Below, in pieces: positions 1 through 11,965 of a stretch of 64,000 bases of DNA. Positions within the stretch are counted from its first letter, which is position 1; each line of letters opens with the position of its first letter. Position numbers and translations under genes: made by a program. This DNA is from Phaenicophaeus curvirostris. Its lineage: Eukaryota > Chordata > Aves > Cuculiformes > Cuculidae. The notes under the pieces are model-generated. The model made no database searches and was not told the origin of the DNA. It saw nothing but the letters and a program-made list of their open reading frames with translations. The stretch is taken from the NCBI RefSeq assembly GCF_032191515.1, contig NC_091403.1, positions 14,352,001 through 14,416,000 on the forward strand, written 5' to 3'.

Positions 1-1924
1 GAGCATCAGCGATGAAGTATACGAGCTGTCAATGTCCATGTCAGCACACAGAAGCAAGAGATAAAATGAGCAATCTGACAGCTTTTGCTTGGCCATGCTC
101 CCACGCTGGGGATCACTGAGCCAGCCTCAGAAACAGAGAGTATGTCTTGCTTAGTCTGGGTAACATTACCTCTGAGAGGAGAGCTGTGGAAATAAGGCAC
201 ACTGATAGAAAAGCAAAGCAAATGATAACAAAGCTGGCAAGTGATGCCATCTCTGATAAGACACAGGCAATGCACTAACCCCTGTGGACAACCCAGTCAC
301 ATGCAGGCCTTGATCTGTAATGACTGAGTACTGGTGCACTGGGAGAGCTCCACTGCCTGCCCTACCCAGTCATGGTGCTGGCCTTAATCATTACAGCCAG
401 GTCTGAAACCTCCCCGGTTTTGCAAACAGGCCCTCATCTCTGGCAGGGAACACACTGCAATCAGAAGCACCTAAAAACACTGCCCAGTGGAAAATGAGCA
501 ATAAGCTTAGGTCCAACTGATAGCATGAGAAATACACTGATATCCCAAAGGACGTGCCAGTCCTCTCAGCTACACCATTACCTCTCAGGACCTCGGTTTC
601 ACTTGTTCCTAGGAAAAATGCCCCCAAAGGCAAAATTGCTAAGATAGGGAAAGGTCTTACAGCTCTCAGCTCATTGCCTACCATGCCAAAGCACCTTGCT
701 AGCCTCTCTGGCCCCTATGCTATGAGAAAAAGCTGAAAACCAGGATGCCTACAGTCTCCAAAACCAGAAGACAACCCAAAATATCTCTCAGGAATTATCT
801 CTAAGGCCAGATTCTGATTTTTAAACATAACTGCTCCCAGTCCAGAGGTGGAAGCACTTCTCAGGTACCAGAACATCCCATGTTTTACTAATCAGCATTA
901 AAAAAAAATGAAAATGATATATATGATATCTTCAATATCAACATCTCGCCCTCTCAACCAGCTGGTTTGGACCCTGTCTGAGGCAGAAGACTGCATCAAC
1001 TAGAGATGATGTCCTATCCCATCAATTCTGCACTCCTCTGAGATGTTGCCTTCAAGCTCATTATCCAAAGCCTAAATCGCAAAGCATTAGGTACCTTCAC
1101 TCTGCAGACCAGCAGGAAAAGGGAGGGGAAAAGAAAATCAAATAAAATTCACAAACCCACAATCTAATTAGGAAAAAAACTTCCAGTCCTGAAGCATTTG
1201 TCAGTTTTTCGCCCTGCAAAATGCACACTATTACCCTCTCCCTGCACGCTGCGTGGGATTGCCATTACGCTGCTTCCATAACATGCCAGAAGTGATCAGC
1301 ATTAAGTGATCAGTGTTAGGCCTTCCTAATGTGTCTCTGAAACAATAGCAATTACAGAGTCGTCCATTCATATCTAAAGGCTTACCAGACTCCAACTTCC
1401 CTCAGGAGGCTAAAGACATTTCATCGAAGCAATTATATTTATGTAGCATTAAAGTACTTTCTTTAAAGCCACTGCAGTTACCTTTTCACGTTGGAAGCAG
1501 AGCGCTAACAAGCCCTCTCCCCCGATTCAAACTCCTCCAAGCATTTTTTCTGCCTGTTTAAAGATTGCTAAAACACACACGTTGAGGGGTTTGCTGCCTT
1601 ATTTTTAATGTCATTACACTCCCTTACCCAAGGGATCTGACATGCAGATTGGAGCCTATTTACATGACAAGGGCCTGAAATGGAAGAAACTCATCAGTTT
1701 AGTCAGCTTTCCCAGCTCTCATCATGTCATCAAGAACCTTCTGATGTCTGGCAATGCCACTAAGCCCCAACTTTCAGCGTTTCACAGCTCTGTCAACCTT
1801 AGGTCTCATTATGTTAAGAGAGAGATGTTTTCAAGTTTTCTCTTCTCCACAAATCATAAATGCTAGACGCATGACTTAAGTGTATCACAACAGCTAAAAG
1901 TCCACATACAAGCTAAAGGAATTT

Positions 1925-1960
1925 GTTATTTTTAATTTTTAATTTTTTATTTTTTAATAT
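1925..1960. repeat. A/T-rich simple repeat
   Basis: Imperfect TTTTTAA-type tract of about 35 bp. Confidence 0.85.
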
Positions 1961-4900
1961 TAAGAATTCAGAACAAAAGTTATGATTTCAGGAGAGAAAG
2001 ACAGCTCGACTCAGGTTTTGAACGCTGGAAGCTATCAAAGTTGTACATTATTTATTCTCCACTTTTTTCCCCCTTTTCCTACAGGAAGCCAAGCAATTCC
2101 CTAGAAATGTTCCACCTATAAATTTCACAGCATGTATCAAAAAATTGAAACACAAAGCCTTGGCATCACATCTCAAATCTCTGCCATTCAACAGTGGATT
2201 GTACTTTCCCTTTGAGCTGCACCAGCTGCACCCTACCGGCATACCTAGAAGTGCTGGCAGCAAGTTAGGCACCCAAGATCCCATTTCCTTCAATGCAAAC
2301 ACTGCCCCTAACTCTGATAAGTAGGGTGTGTGTTTTTACTACTTGAAGCACTAATAAGAGGAATGGATTCCTTGTGTTTGAACAACACTTCCTTGGATCT
2401 GGGCTCTGCATCTTCCTTCTCAATCTCTTTGAGTTGGAGGGCAAGAGCTATTATGATTCTGCACATCAATGTTGACCAGCTCAGAAGTCAAAAGGACCAC
2501 CCAGCACCTTGCCTGTCCTTTTAGGGTAGGAAAAAAAACAGCCTGAATTTTGCAGCTTGCAGAGCATCTTGCAGGCACAAAACGTATTCCCATCCCTCTT
2601 CCCTCCCTGGGCCCCTCTGGGGATGCTGAAGGCTGGACCAGCTCCTGGCCGCTTTACTAGGTTGCAGCCAACGGTTGGACTGGCTCAAGGATGAACTTGT
2701 TGCCATGGCACGAGTTGAAGTATGCATTGCGCTGCTGGCATGGCAGCAAGCAGCAGCATGGAGTGCGGGCCGCTCATCCACAACGGGGCTTTTTGTTGTT
2801 CTATTTGCACTGAGGCAGCCCCACCACAATGCCCCCATCCTCTCACAGTGCTGGAGCAGCCTGGCAAAATGCAGCTGCCCTTAAAGCACAGGAGCACCGC
2901 AGCTGAGGGCCCAGTATCGCATTCCTCTGCTGCACACTCTGTTTCTTCCCTGCCTGCTGCAGGGCACAGTACGGGAAAGCAGATCCCATGGCACAAGGCA
3001 ACCTTCCTAATGCAAAGACAGGGCATAAGAGGATGCCAAAGTTTTGAGGCAGGAGCTCTGCCCAATACAGAGAAGGAAATTATAAGTGAGGGGAAATAGC
3101 ATCACTCAAAAAGGAGGTTGTCTCCAGTTGATGCATTTCCCCAGTGCTGCTGGGATGTTTGTGGCAGGATAGGCTTAGCTTGGCTGTTGGGTATCTCCTT
3201 TTAAAACTCCCTTACAGCTTTGATTAGCCTTGCTAAAACTAAGGGCATCTCTCATTCATACACTAATTAACGGCAGGCTCAGAAGAGGTTGCTATCCCTC
3301 ATTGCTGCAGATTTTAACAAGGAGAAATACAAAGGTGGATTTAAAAATAAAAGCAACGCTCCTTCCCAAGCAGTGGTTTCAGTGCCTCAGATATTACAAA
3401 CCAGCCCTGCTCTGCGTGTCAGCAAGCCTTTCCAAAATAATGAGCCTGTTTCCGTCCCAAGCAGCTCCTGTTGCACTGGAAAAATGAGCAGAAAGGTATT
3501 ATGGGCTCACACCACCAGATGGATGTCCTGCTTTGTTCTCCGCTTACAGAAACCCCTACACATACAGTTTGGATTATCTTCATTGTAATTCTAATCACCA
3601 CCTCTCCGTAAGGGAGGAAGGGATCCTTGCCTCGGTCAGGAGAGCTAATTAAAAGTTGTGAGTCATCCAGACTTCTCCACATATTGGAAATGCTTTTGGA
3701 AGATCAGGTGATCTCTCATTCTTGGGGGAACCTAGTTAGCAAAAGAAAAATTAAGCAGGCTCCCCTTGGGCAGGGAGCTGTACAAGTACAAATCCCATTT
3801 CCCCTGCAGGAGCCACAGAGGTGCTTCAAACATATGCAAACTACGCTTTAAAATAGAAAGCCTGGTACATGTTCCCCAGCACAGAAACGTGAACACCTCC
3901 TGTGTACATATATCCACAGTGGCTTTGAAAACACATTGTCCAAGAGGCTTTTGCATACGAATATAGGGTACAGGGATCTCTGTCTTCCCTTAAAAGAAGT
4001 TCTGAACTCCCTTGCTGATAACAGGTTGATTGGATAAAAGCTCAAAGGTCTCAGAAAAGGCAGACCCACAAGCCTCAAGATAATCAACATTCAGCAGTGA
4101 CACGAGGTCCACACAGCACCCCAGCTCCTCAGCCCTGATTAGCAGCAGAGCAACCAGCACCACACCAGATGCATGGGACCAACCAGACTCCCCAGATCCA
4201 CTGCGGTGGGAACAAGCTGCCAGTGCTGATACTGAGCTCTGACAGCTTCAAGTGGGGTCAGGCACCTCCCAACAGCGTGCCATAGACTGCTACAGGTCAT
4301 GTGCCCCCAAACCCAAAGAGGCTGGGAGGAGCTGGGGAGCACCAGTGCCTCCGTCCCCAGTTCCTGGAGACACATGGACATCAGGACACTTGTCTGAGAT
4401 CACATGGTATGGCAGTAGCAGAGAGCCAAGCGTTCCAAGGCATCGACCTGCTCTTTGCTTTGGCCTAAATGGTCAAGTTTTAATCCTTAAAACTAGTGCC
4501 TGGTCCCTATATTTAAAATGTTAACCAGTTTCTGTCATGTGGAACTGCAGAGTTCTCACCCTCACAAAGCTCTAGAGCATCCATGGGTGCCCCAAGGGAC
4601 AAGGAATTAATTTTCTCTTTGTCTACCATAAAAAAAAAAAAAAGATTATTTTTGCTGTTATCTTTCCAATGTCCAGTACCGCATGCAAAGACTTTTTCTT
4701 CTTTTTCCCCTCCCTTTTATTTGAGAGACAGTTCAAGCTGATTCCCTTGGGGCTCTGCCTCTCCTCTCCCCTCAAGCATTAGGGTCAGTAATGAAAGATG
4801 CAGTCAGGACTTTCCTTCCCACTCCTTTACACACTGCTGTGGGAAACCATGGTGAGCTGGACACAGATGCTGCTCTGAGCAAACAAAGTGCCTTGGTAAG

Positions 4901-7154
4901 CACCTTCACCTCAAACAGAACTGCCATGCTGGGGACCAAAGGGATGCGACTGCATCGCCTCGCCATACAGGGCAATGTCACCACACAGGGTCAGGACGAG
5001 AGCAAGCCCCTGCACCAAGGCTTGAATGTCCCACTGCTCTCTGGGGAACATGCTGAGCTGCAGGGAAAATTGAATGGTAATGGATAAACCACACCAAGGA
5101 ACAAGGGAAAACAGGGGACCACTGCTTCCACCTGGTCATTTTGGAGGTTTGCTCAGTACCATAAATCTGTTTGGATTTAAATCTGTTCAAGACTTTGCTC
5201 TGTGGGAACCCCGCAGGCCCTGGAGAAGCCTCTCAGCAAAAGGATACTCCAATCGATGCTCTTACCAAAATGATCTGCAGACTGATGTTACCTGGCACAG
5301 CCTGGGGACCTGGACATTTGCAATTAGCTCATCCCAAATACACATTAGCTCTGAATTTTTGTTGTGTGTGCAGACTTGGGCAAACTTAAACCCAGCTCAT
5401 GCACCCTTGGCTTTTCCTCAACCCTCCTGCTGCATGACATCCTCCTCTATGAAAGTTCACTCTACCCCTTTCCTCTTTGACAGCTCCCCCAAATCAGTGC
5501 TCCTCTGCAGTCTCAGCAAAGCAGCACAGTCCCTGGCAGGGCAAGCTACAGTCTGAGATGAGGATGGGCATCATTTTACCCAAAGAGATGGGCAGGGAGC
5601 ACATTGCGCTGCGCTCAAAAGCCATCACTCAATTTACAGAGCCATGCTGCAAGATAAGCAATGCAACTAAGGAGACACAAGCTCCTGCTCCTGGCCAAAA
5701 TCATCTCACAGGGATCAAACATGACTTGATCCAGCATATTTGCTATGCCTGCCCCTCCTGGGCACAGCAGGCAGGAAAACACTTGGTTTTTCCTCAATTA
5801 ATAAGCCCAGAAGTATTGTCAAATGCAGCAGAGTACAATGCTGCAGCTGAAGTATGCACACATTGAGCTTTTTCTGCTACTGACACGGCCACTCATTTAC
5901 ACACCAGCAGCCTAAAACTATCTCTTTTGTACACCCAAATTGATCCTCATTCTTAATTGGTACTCTCAGTTGCAGCAAAATTTCATTTGTTTCTTCCAAA
6001 TATGGCCTGATCCATTGTCCTTCTCCTGTGACCTGTGAAAATTAGTCATTGAGCTCAGTGACAGTGGTAAGTGTGAAATGCAGCATCAAAGGGACATAAT
6101 GGGGGCCCTCTTAGGACTAACAAAAAAACACCATTAATCAAGGCGTGCTCAAGAGGTGCCAACTTACCAAGACATATGAGTGGTGCTAGTCCCAAGTCTG
6201 GCCCTCCTGCAGAAGGCTGTTGGCAGAAAGATGTGCGGGCACAGAACTCCCCACCACCTCGAGGACCACAGCCTTCCCCAGGGCAGCTAGGTGTGCGTAG
6301 GACATAACAGCTACCAGAGCATTGCTGCTTCCTGGGCAGATGTCTCTGCCCTGCATGTCCCAAAAATTTGTCAATCTGCTTTCCAAAAAAGGTTACCCAA
6401 AGCATGCTTTCCCATGCTTTGCTCCTTGGTTTAGAGAATGGGGATGGAGCTTGTCTCCTGATACCCAAAGCACTGCTCGAACTGCGGCTGTGGGCCCTGC
6501 TATGTACGGGACAGGACACAGATCAGGGGGGAGATGTCAGCATCTCCATCAGTGTTTCCAGAGCTAACACGAGAGCCTGCAGGCTCCCGGCGCCAAACAT
6601 ATGACATCGCCCATCCAGCAGCACTCTGCACTGAGCCCCTTGTGCGATCCCAGGATCAAGCTAAGGCTGAAGGCACAAACAGCACAGAGAGACCAGAGCT
6701 GGGTGCAAGCTGCAGCAGAATCACCCAGGGAATTATCCCAGGGAGATGATACTCCCTGAGAGCCCTCTGGACAAACCTGAGCACGTACAAAGCCAGGGCA
6801 GCCCCACTCAGCTGGTGAGACAGCAGCGGGGCAAGCTGACAAGGCAAGGGACCAATTCTATCTGGAAAAGGCAGAAAGAATTTTAGCATCACAAAACCAA
6901 AGGAAAGAGGTAAACTTCTGCAAAATTCAAACCTCCACAGCCAAGCAGTGTGTTTAAACCCTCCTGCAAATCCGTATCATTAAACAGAATAACTTGGACT
7001 CAGCAAATCCAAATGACTCTCACTTTCAAGGTCCTGCATTCAGAAGCCCACAATGGAGAACAATGAGGTAGAGAAAAAGCCGAGGATCTTGACGCTGCAT
7101 TCAGAAGGCCATCTGGTCCGGCCAGCACAGCCAGTGCTGGGAACAGGCAGCGTC

Positions 7155-7255
7155 GTGGGTTGAGATTTAATCTGAGCCACTTATTGAGTGACCTCAGGCG
7201 AATCGTTTGACCTCCTTTTGCCTCAGTCAACCCAACTGTAAAATTGGGTTTAAAG
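7155..7255 (+). mobile_element. MIR-like SINE relic
   Basis: Matches the MIR core in order: GGGTTGAGATTTAATCTGAG, CCACTTATTGAGTGACCTCA, TTTGACCTCCTTTTGCCTCA, CAACTGTAAAATTGGG. A very old insertion; boundaries are approximate. Confidence 0.75.
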
Positions 7256-7336
7256 CAAGAACCTCTCTGAAAACCATATGCTGTGCCTAGGAAGAGTGGG
7301 AGCATACTCCCTTCCCAGCAACAGGCCTGGAATCGT

Positions 7337-7510
7337 GGGTAAAGCCAAAACTGAAACGGAACAAGCATGCATGAAGCTGGGATTCAGCATCCCTCAGTGT
7401 TTGGGTAGAGCCAAAACTGAAATGGAATAGGTGTGCATGAAGCTGGGATCCAGCATCCCTCAGTGTGTAGGTAGAACCAAAACTGGAGTGGAACAGGTGT
7501 ACATGAAGCT
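7337..7510 (+). repeat. 66-bp tandem repeat, about 2.6 copies
   Basis: Three successive copies with exact 66-bp period start at 7337, 7403 and 7469 (GGGTAAAGCC, GGGTAGAGCC and AGGTAGAACC, each followed by AAAACTG). Copies differ by a few substitutions. The third ends after ACATGAAGCT at 7510. Confidence 0.92.
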
Positions 7511-9200
7511 CCTTGGTGTCAGGGAGCTCTGGCTGATGACTCTCCTAGGTCTCATCCCACCAGCCCTAGGAATGCAGCTTTGGCCTCTGTGTGAGGTTTA
7601 GCAGTAAGAGAGGACTTCCAAAGTGCCCTTGCTCATATCATTGCTGCACCCAAAGGTTCCCTAGATCCTGATCCCATAGCAGGCAGGCTGCTGCAGGCTG
7701 GGATAAGCACAAAAGACCCAGCCCTGACAAAGTCAGGTATCTCTCTCTACCACTTCAGTGTCTTTTTATTTGTTTACATATTTTGCCATTTTCAGTAACT
7801 GTGGGTTACAACCATGACCAAGCAAATGCAACAATGCTTCCCTTTAACTCGATGGCTACCCACTAGATCAAGAGCATTGATTGCTCTGGTCAAACGCCCC
7901 CAGAAATCAATTCCTACTCACAGCTTTGCCAACAAATGGCATTAGAAAAACAGCCCTGCTCTCACCTGGGCAGCAGCCCTTCACTGACACTGCGTGCCCT
8001 TTGCCTCTTGGCAAGCTTGCAGGGAAGCAACAGCAAATGAAACACCATTCACTGCTAACGTAGGCAAACACAAAACAGCAGCATGCCCTTCCGAGATACT
8101 CACAGGGCTGTGCAACTGATGGTACTGAGGGAAACCCATCCTGGGTTCGGACAGGGGAAAGTGAGGCACAGATTGGCGTTGCTGTCCACACCATGACTGG
8201 CTCAACCAGCTGGGATCCTTGTAGAGCAGTATGGGAGTGAAACCCACGTAGAACCATCACAACCCTCAAAGTACTGGCATTGTAAATCCTTAAGCTGAGA
8301 CAAGCCTGAGCAGAGAAAGAGCTGCTTTAGGTGACAGTCCCAAACAGACCACAGGGTGATGCCTGCAAGAAGACGACTACGGCAGCAGAGACCTGCCCTC
8401 CTGAATAAAATAATGGAGGAGGGGGGCCCTTTGCTTCAAGGAGAGGCTGGAGCAAAGCAGCAGCCAGAGGGACAAGTGGTGTAAAAGCCCATGAGGCTGG
8501 GCACCGTGTTGTCCACACAAGTACCAGCAGAGCATCCTCCAGTGTTAAAAACCCAGGCAGCAAACTGGGGAGCAGCCTCATGCAACAGAGATGTCAGAAG
8601 TTCCTCAGCTGTGTTCCAAGAGTTAATTGAGACAAATAACTCAACAGTGCTACCATTAATGAAATTCTTCTGATATATTTCCCCTGAGCTTTCTGTAAAT
8701 GACTAAGTGACATTACTGCCTGCAGTGCAAACCCCCTATATGAGAGATAATGTTGCTGGAGCGAAGGTTGGCGCATCCACATTAGAAGCCTCACGGAGAA
8801 GTGCAAGATGATATTTAAATAACTATCACACTGCTAAGAAATGAGCAGCTGAAAGAAATATGGTCTTGTAATGTGCTCAAGTCTCCGGATGAATCCCGGC
8901 TGCTACATGCAGACGCTGAAATGCAGTGGGTGGTGACAAACTCTTTTAATCCTGCAAATCTAAAATTCCCAGTCAAATCTCCCCCATCTCCCTCTGGTGA
9001 CTCCTATATTTGTATATTTGTACATTTGTTTTGCAGCACACACAGGGCCAAACACTGCAACAGGAGAGATGTGAGAGGCAGCATCACATGAGCCAGCACG
9101 TCCTAGAGGCAGCCAAAGAGCTGATGGAGAGAAATAACCCATCATTTCCATCCCCTGGAAACCTCTCAGAGCCTTTTTTGCTTCACTTAATTTCTTTTTC

Positions 9201-9248
9201 TTGCCTTTACTTGGTAAAGGCAAAAAAAATACCCTCATGGGTATTTTT
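9201..9248. repeat. Two adjacent perfect inverted repeats
   Basis: Hairpin 1: TTGCCTTTAC at 9201-9210 pairs with 9214-9223 across a 3-nt loop. Hairpin 2: AAAAATACCC at 9225-9234 pairs with 9239-9248 across a 4-nt loop. Both stems are perfect 10-bp matches and only one base separates them. Confidence 0.85.
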
Positions 9249-11656
9249 CCCCTCTGAGACCTACTGCTACAAGCCCAGAATTTGCTGTAGGCTTAACAAG
9301 AGCTGTGAGCATTCAAATCACAAACAATAAAGAAGCATTACTGGCATCAGAACTGAGCCTTCATGCTCAGGCATTAAAAACAAGCAGAGCCACAACTGAA
9401 AAAAAAACCAAAACCAACCCTTGTTTGTGGATGGAGGAAACTTGGCACAAAACACCAGGGGTTAAACTGTAATAAAACGCAAGCAACCATCAGCTAAAAG
9501 TCCGTGGGAGTAACAGGACCGCATCTCCAGAGCTGCAAACCGACATCAGGGCACTTGCTTTAAAAGCATACCTTTACCTCCAGCACATGTTTTGTACCAC
9601 CAAAATGTGTCATCACAAAAGTATCCCGCTTCCAACTGCAGAAAGAGGTTCACTCGATCTAAGCAGGAGCTATAGATAGAGCTCTGCTGACTGTATGGAT
9701 ACTGTACAGGCACACAGGAAAAAACAACAGCAAAACAATGTGTTTAAAGTCTGCCTTGGTGTTTTTGAGCAGAGACACAATCTACATCCAAACAGTGGCA
9801 CTGGCCAGGAAATACCTTGGTGACAACTTTGGTGCCACCTTATTTAAACCTTAATTTAAAATGCTAACTTCATAATGAGTAGAACAAAACTGTGTAAAAA
9901 CATTTCCCACTCTAATCCTGGTTTGATTCCCCCAGTATGGCCTTCTTTTGTAATTACATCCCTTTGTGATCTCACTCTAATGCCTTGTATTGTGACCCAT
10001 AAAATAATCAGCCCCCTTTGTCTCTCCTTAATCCTTTTAGACTTCCTTCTTGTCTCTACACTCTTATAAATGCTACCGTTATTTGGGCTCAGCAGCTCTT
10101 CCCACCACCCCAGAGCCTGGAAAGGGGGCTGCAGGTTAAACCCTGAATATATTCTGTGCAGAGAAGCTGAAATGATGGGAAGATCCTTGCTGCTTTAAAA
10201 ACCCTGCAATTCCCAGCCTCCTCCCCTAGCCACACAGCTTGGCAGGGAAACAAGTTTGCAAGTATGGATACACACCAGACCTCCCAGCTTCTTTCATTCT
10301 GAAGACGACCTTGAGATCCTTGGCCTGGAGGTCGCAGTGGCCAGTGTGTTTGCAGGGAGAACATGCTTGGCCCCAGGGTGGGTGAGAAGAGCTGCCACTG
10401 TCTGCAGGGAAGGGAAAAAACATCTGCCTTGCCCGGCCTATCAATCCTTCCATCCTTCCAGCAAGAGTATGTGCAATGGACAGCCAGGCATAGTGGGACT
10501 TGGGGCAGAATGCAGAAGGGAAGGGGGTAAGAGAGCAGAGAAGGGACGCATGGTGCTATGCTTGGCTACAAAATTGTCCACCTGCAGCAAGACCTGATGA
10601 GGAAAGCATCTTTACAAGCCCAGATATCTCCAGAGCTATTCTCAGGTCCCACAGTACTTCAAATACTGCGTAGGTCCATTTCGTCAAGATTCAAGAAGCC
10701 TCCTTGGCTCTAAGTTGCACAATTGACTGACTTCTCCTCTTTCCTGTTTTTTATAGCACCAGATCAAACAGGGAAAATTGCTGTTCTCAAGCCAGATGCG
10801 TGCAGAGCCTGATCTGATCTCCAGTTTGATGGTGATTTCCAATTAGTAGTAACTGCTTGTTATTGAGTGATATAATCAATGGGTCTTACTCCACCAGCCA
10901 GGCTGTGATTTATGATGATGTTGAGCCAGCTCCATCAAATTACAGCATCAGCAAAAAGGGCTGGAAGTGCCATGAGACAACACGATCACAGTCAAATAAG
11001 GCCAAGTTAAGCAAAGAGTGGTGATGAGGAGAAAAGTGGCTGTGTTTTGGGAGCTCACCTGCCAAAGGAGTGGACTCTAGCTATTACTTTTCCTCAGAGG
11101 GTACCTTTATCCACAGACAGCAAAGGCATCAGCTTCTGGCACGCACAAGGGAAAGACAGCTCCACGAAGACACAGCCAAGCAGTGCCTCCAGAGAACAGT
11201 CTGCCTACAAAACTGATTTAAATAAAGACGGCTCAGACTCTCATGAAATTGTGAAACTGTCATTAGGAGAAAGAAAAGATCTGTATTCAATAACCTGATC
11301 AGATTATAAAAATGTGTGGCATTCCAAAATCTTTTAAACTAACACACCAGGGTTTGAATAGACACAGAAAAAGTGACTGAAGAAATTCTGACTGGCATGT
11401 TAGGCAGAGAGTGGAAATGCTGAGTGCCTCGGCTCAGCTCAGTCATGCATAAGCTCCTTGCACACTTGTTCAAAAGAAGGTTACACTAGAAAAATATCAT
11501 CAATGTGTTTAGCACGTGACCTGCCAATCCACAAATCAGCCCACAGTGCACTTCTCTCTGCTGAGCACCTCCAGTTAACAATGATGACATAGAGAAATTT
11601 TAGTTAAGTAAATTGAATGAGTCAATTTTTAGGAGGAAGCTTTTAAGAAGTACTAA

Positions 11657-11965
11657 AATGGGGGCCTAATGGAAAGCTGAGGAAGGGCTCTTTATCAGGG
11701 AGTGCAGGGATAGGACAAGGGGGAAGAGTTTAAAGCTGAAAGAGGGGAGATTTAGATGAGATATGTTTTCCTGTGAGGGTGGGGAGGCACTGGCCTGGGT
11801 TGCCCAGAGCAGTCGTGGCTGACCCATCCCTGGAGGTGCTCAAGGGCAGGTTGGATGGGGCTTTGAGCAGCCTGGTCCAGTAGGAGGTCTCCCTCTCCAT
11901 GGCGGGATGGAGGAACTGGATGATCTTTAAGGTCCCTTCCAACCCAAACCATTCCATGATTCCTC
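11657..11965 (+). mobile_element. CR1 LINE, 5'-truncated
   Basis: Matches the 3' end of avian CR1 in sense orientation: GAGGGGAGATTTAGATGAGA, CCCATCCCTGGAGGTGCTCA, AGCAGCCTGGTCCAGTAGGA, AAGGTCCCTTCCAACCCAAA, ending near CCATTCCATGATTCC. No coding capacity remains. Confidence 0.93.

Noticed and set aside
2521..3099. Cluster of overlapping open frames on both strands (up to 126 residues)
   Set aside because: Frames overlap on both strands and none resembles a known protein; I considered a processed pseudogene but recognised no parent.
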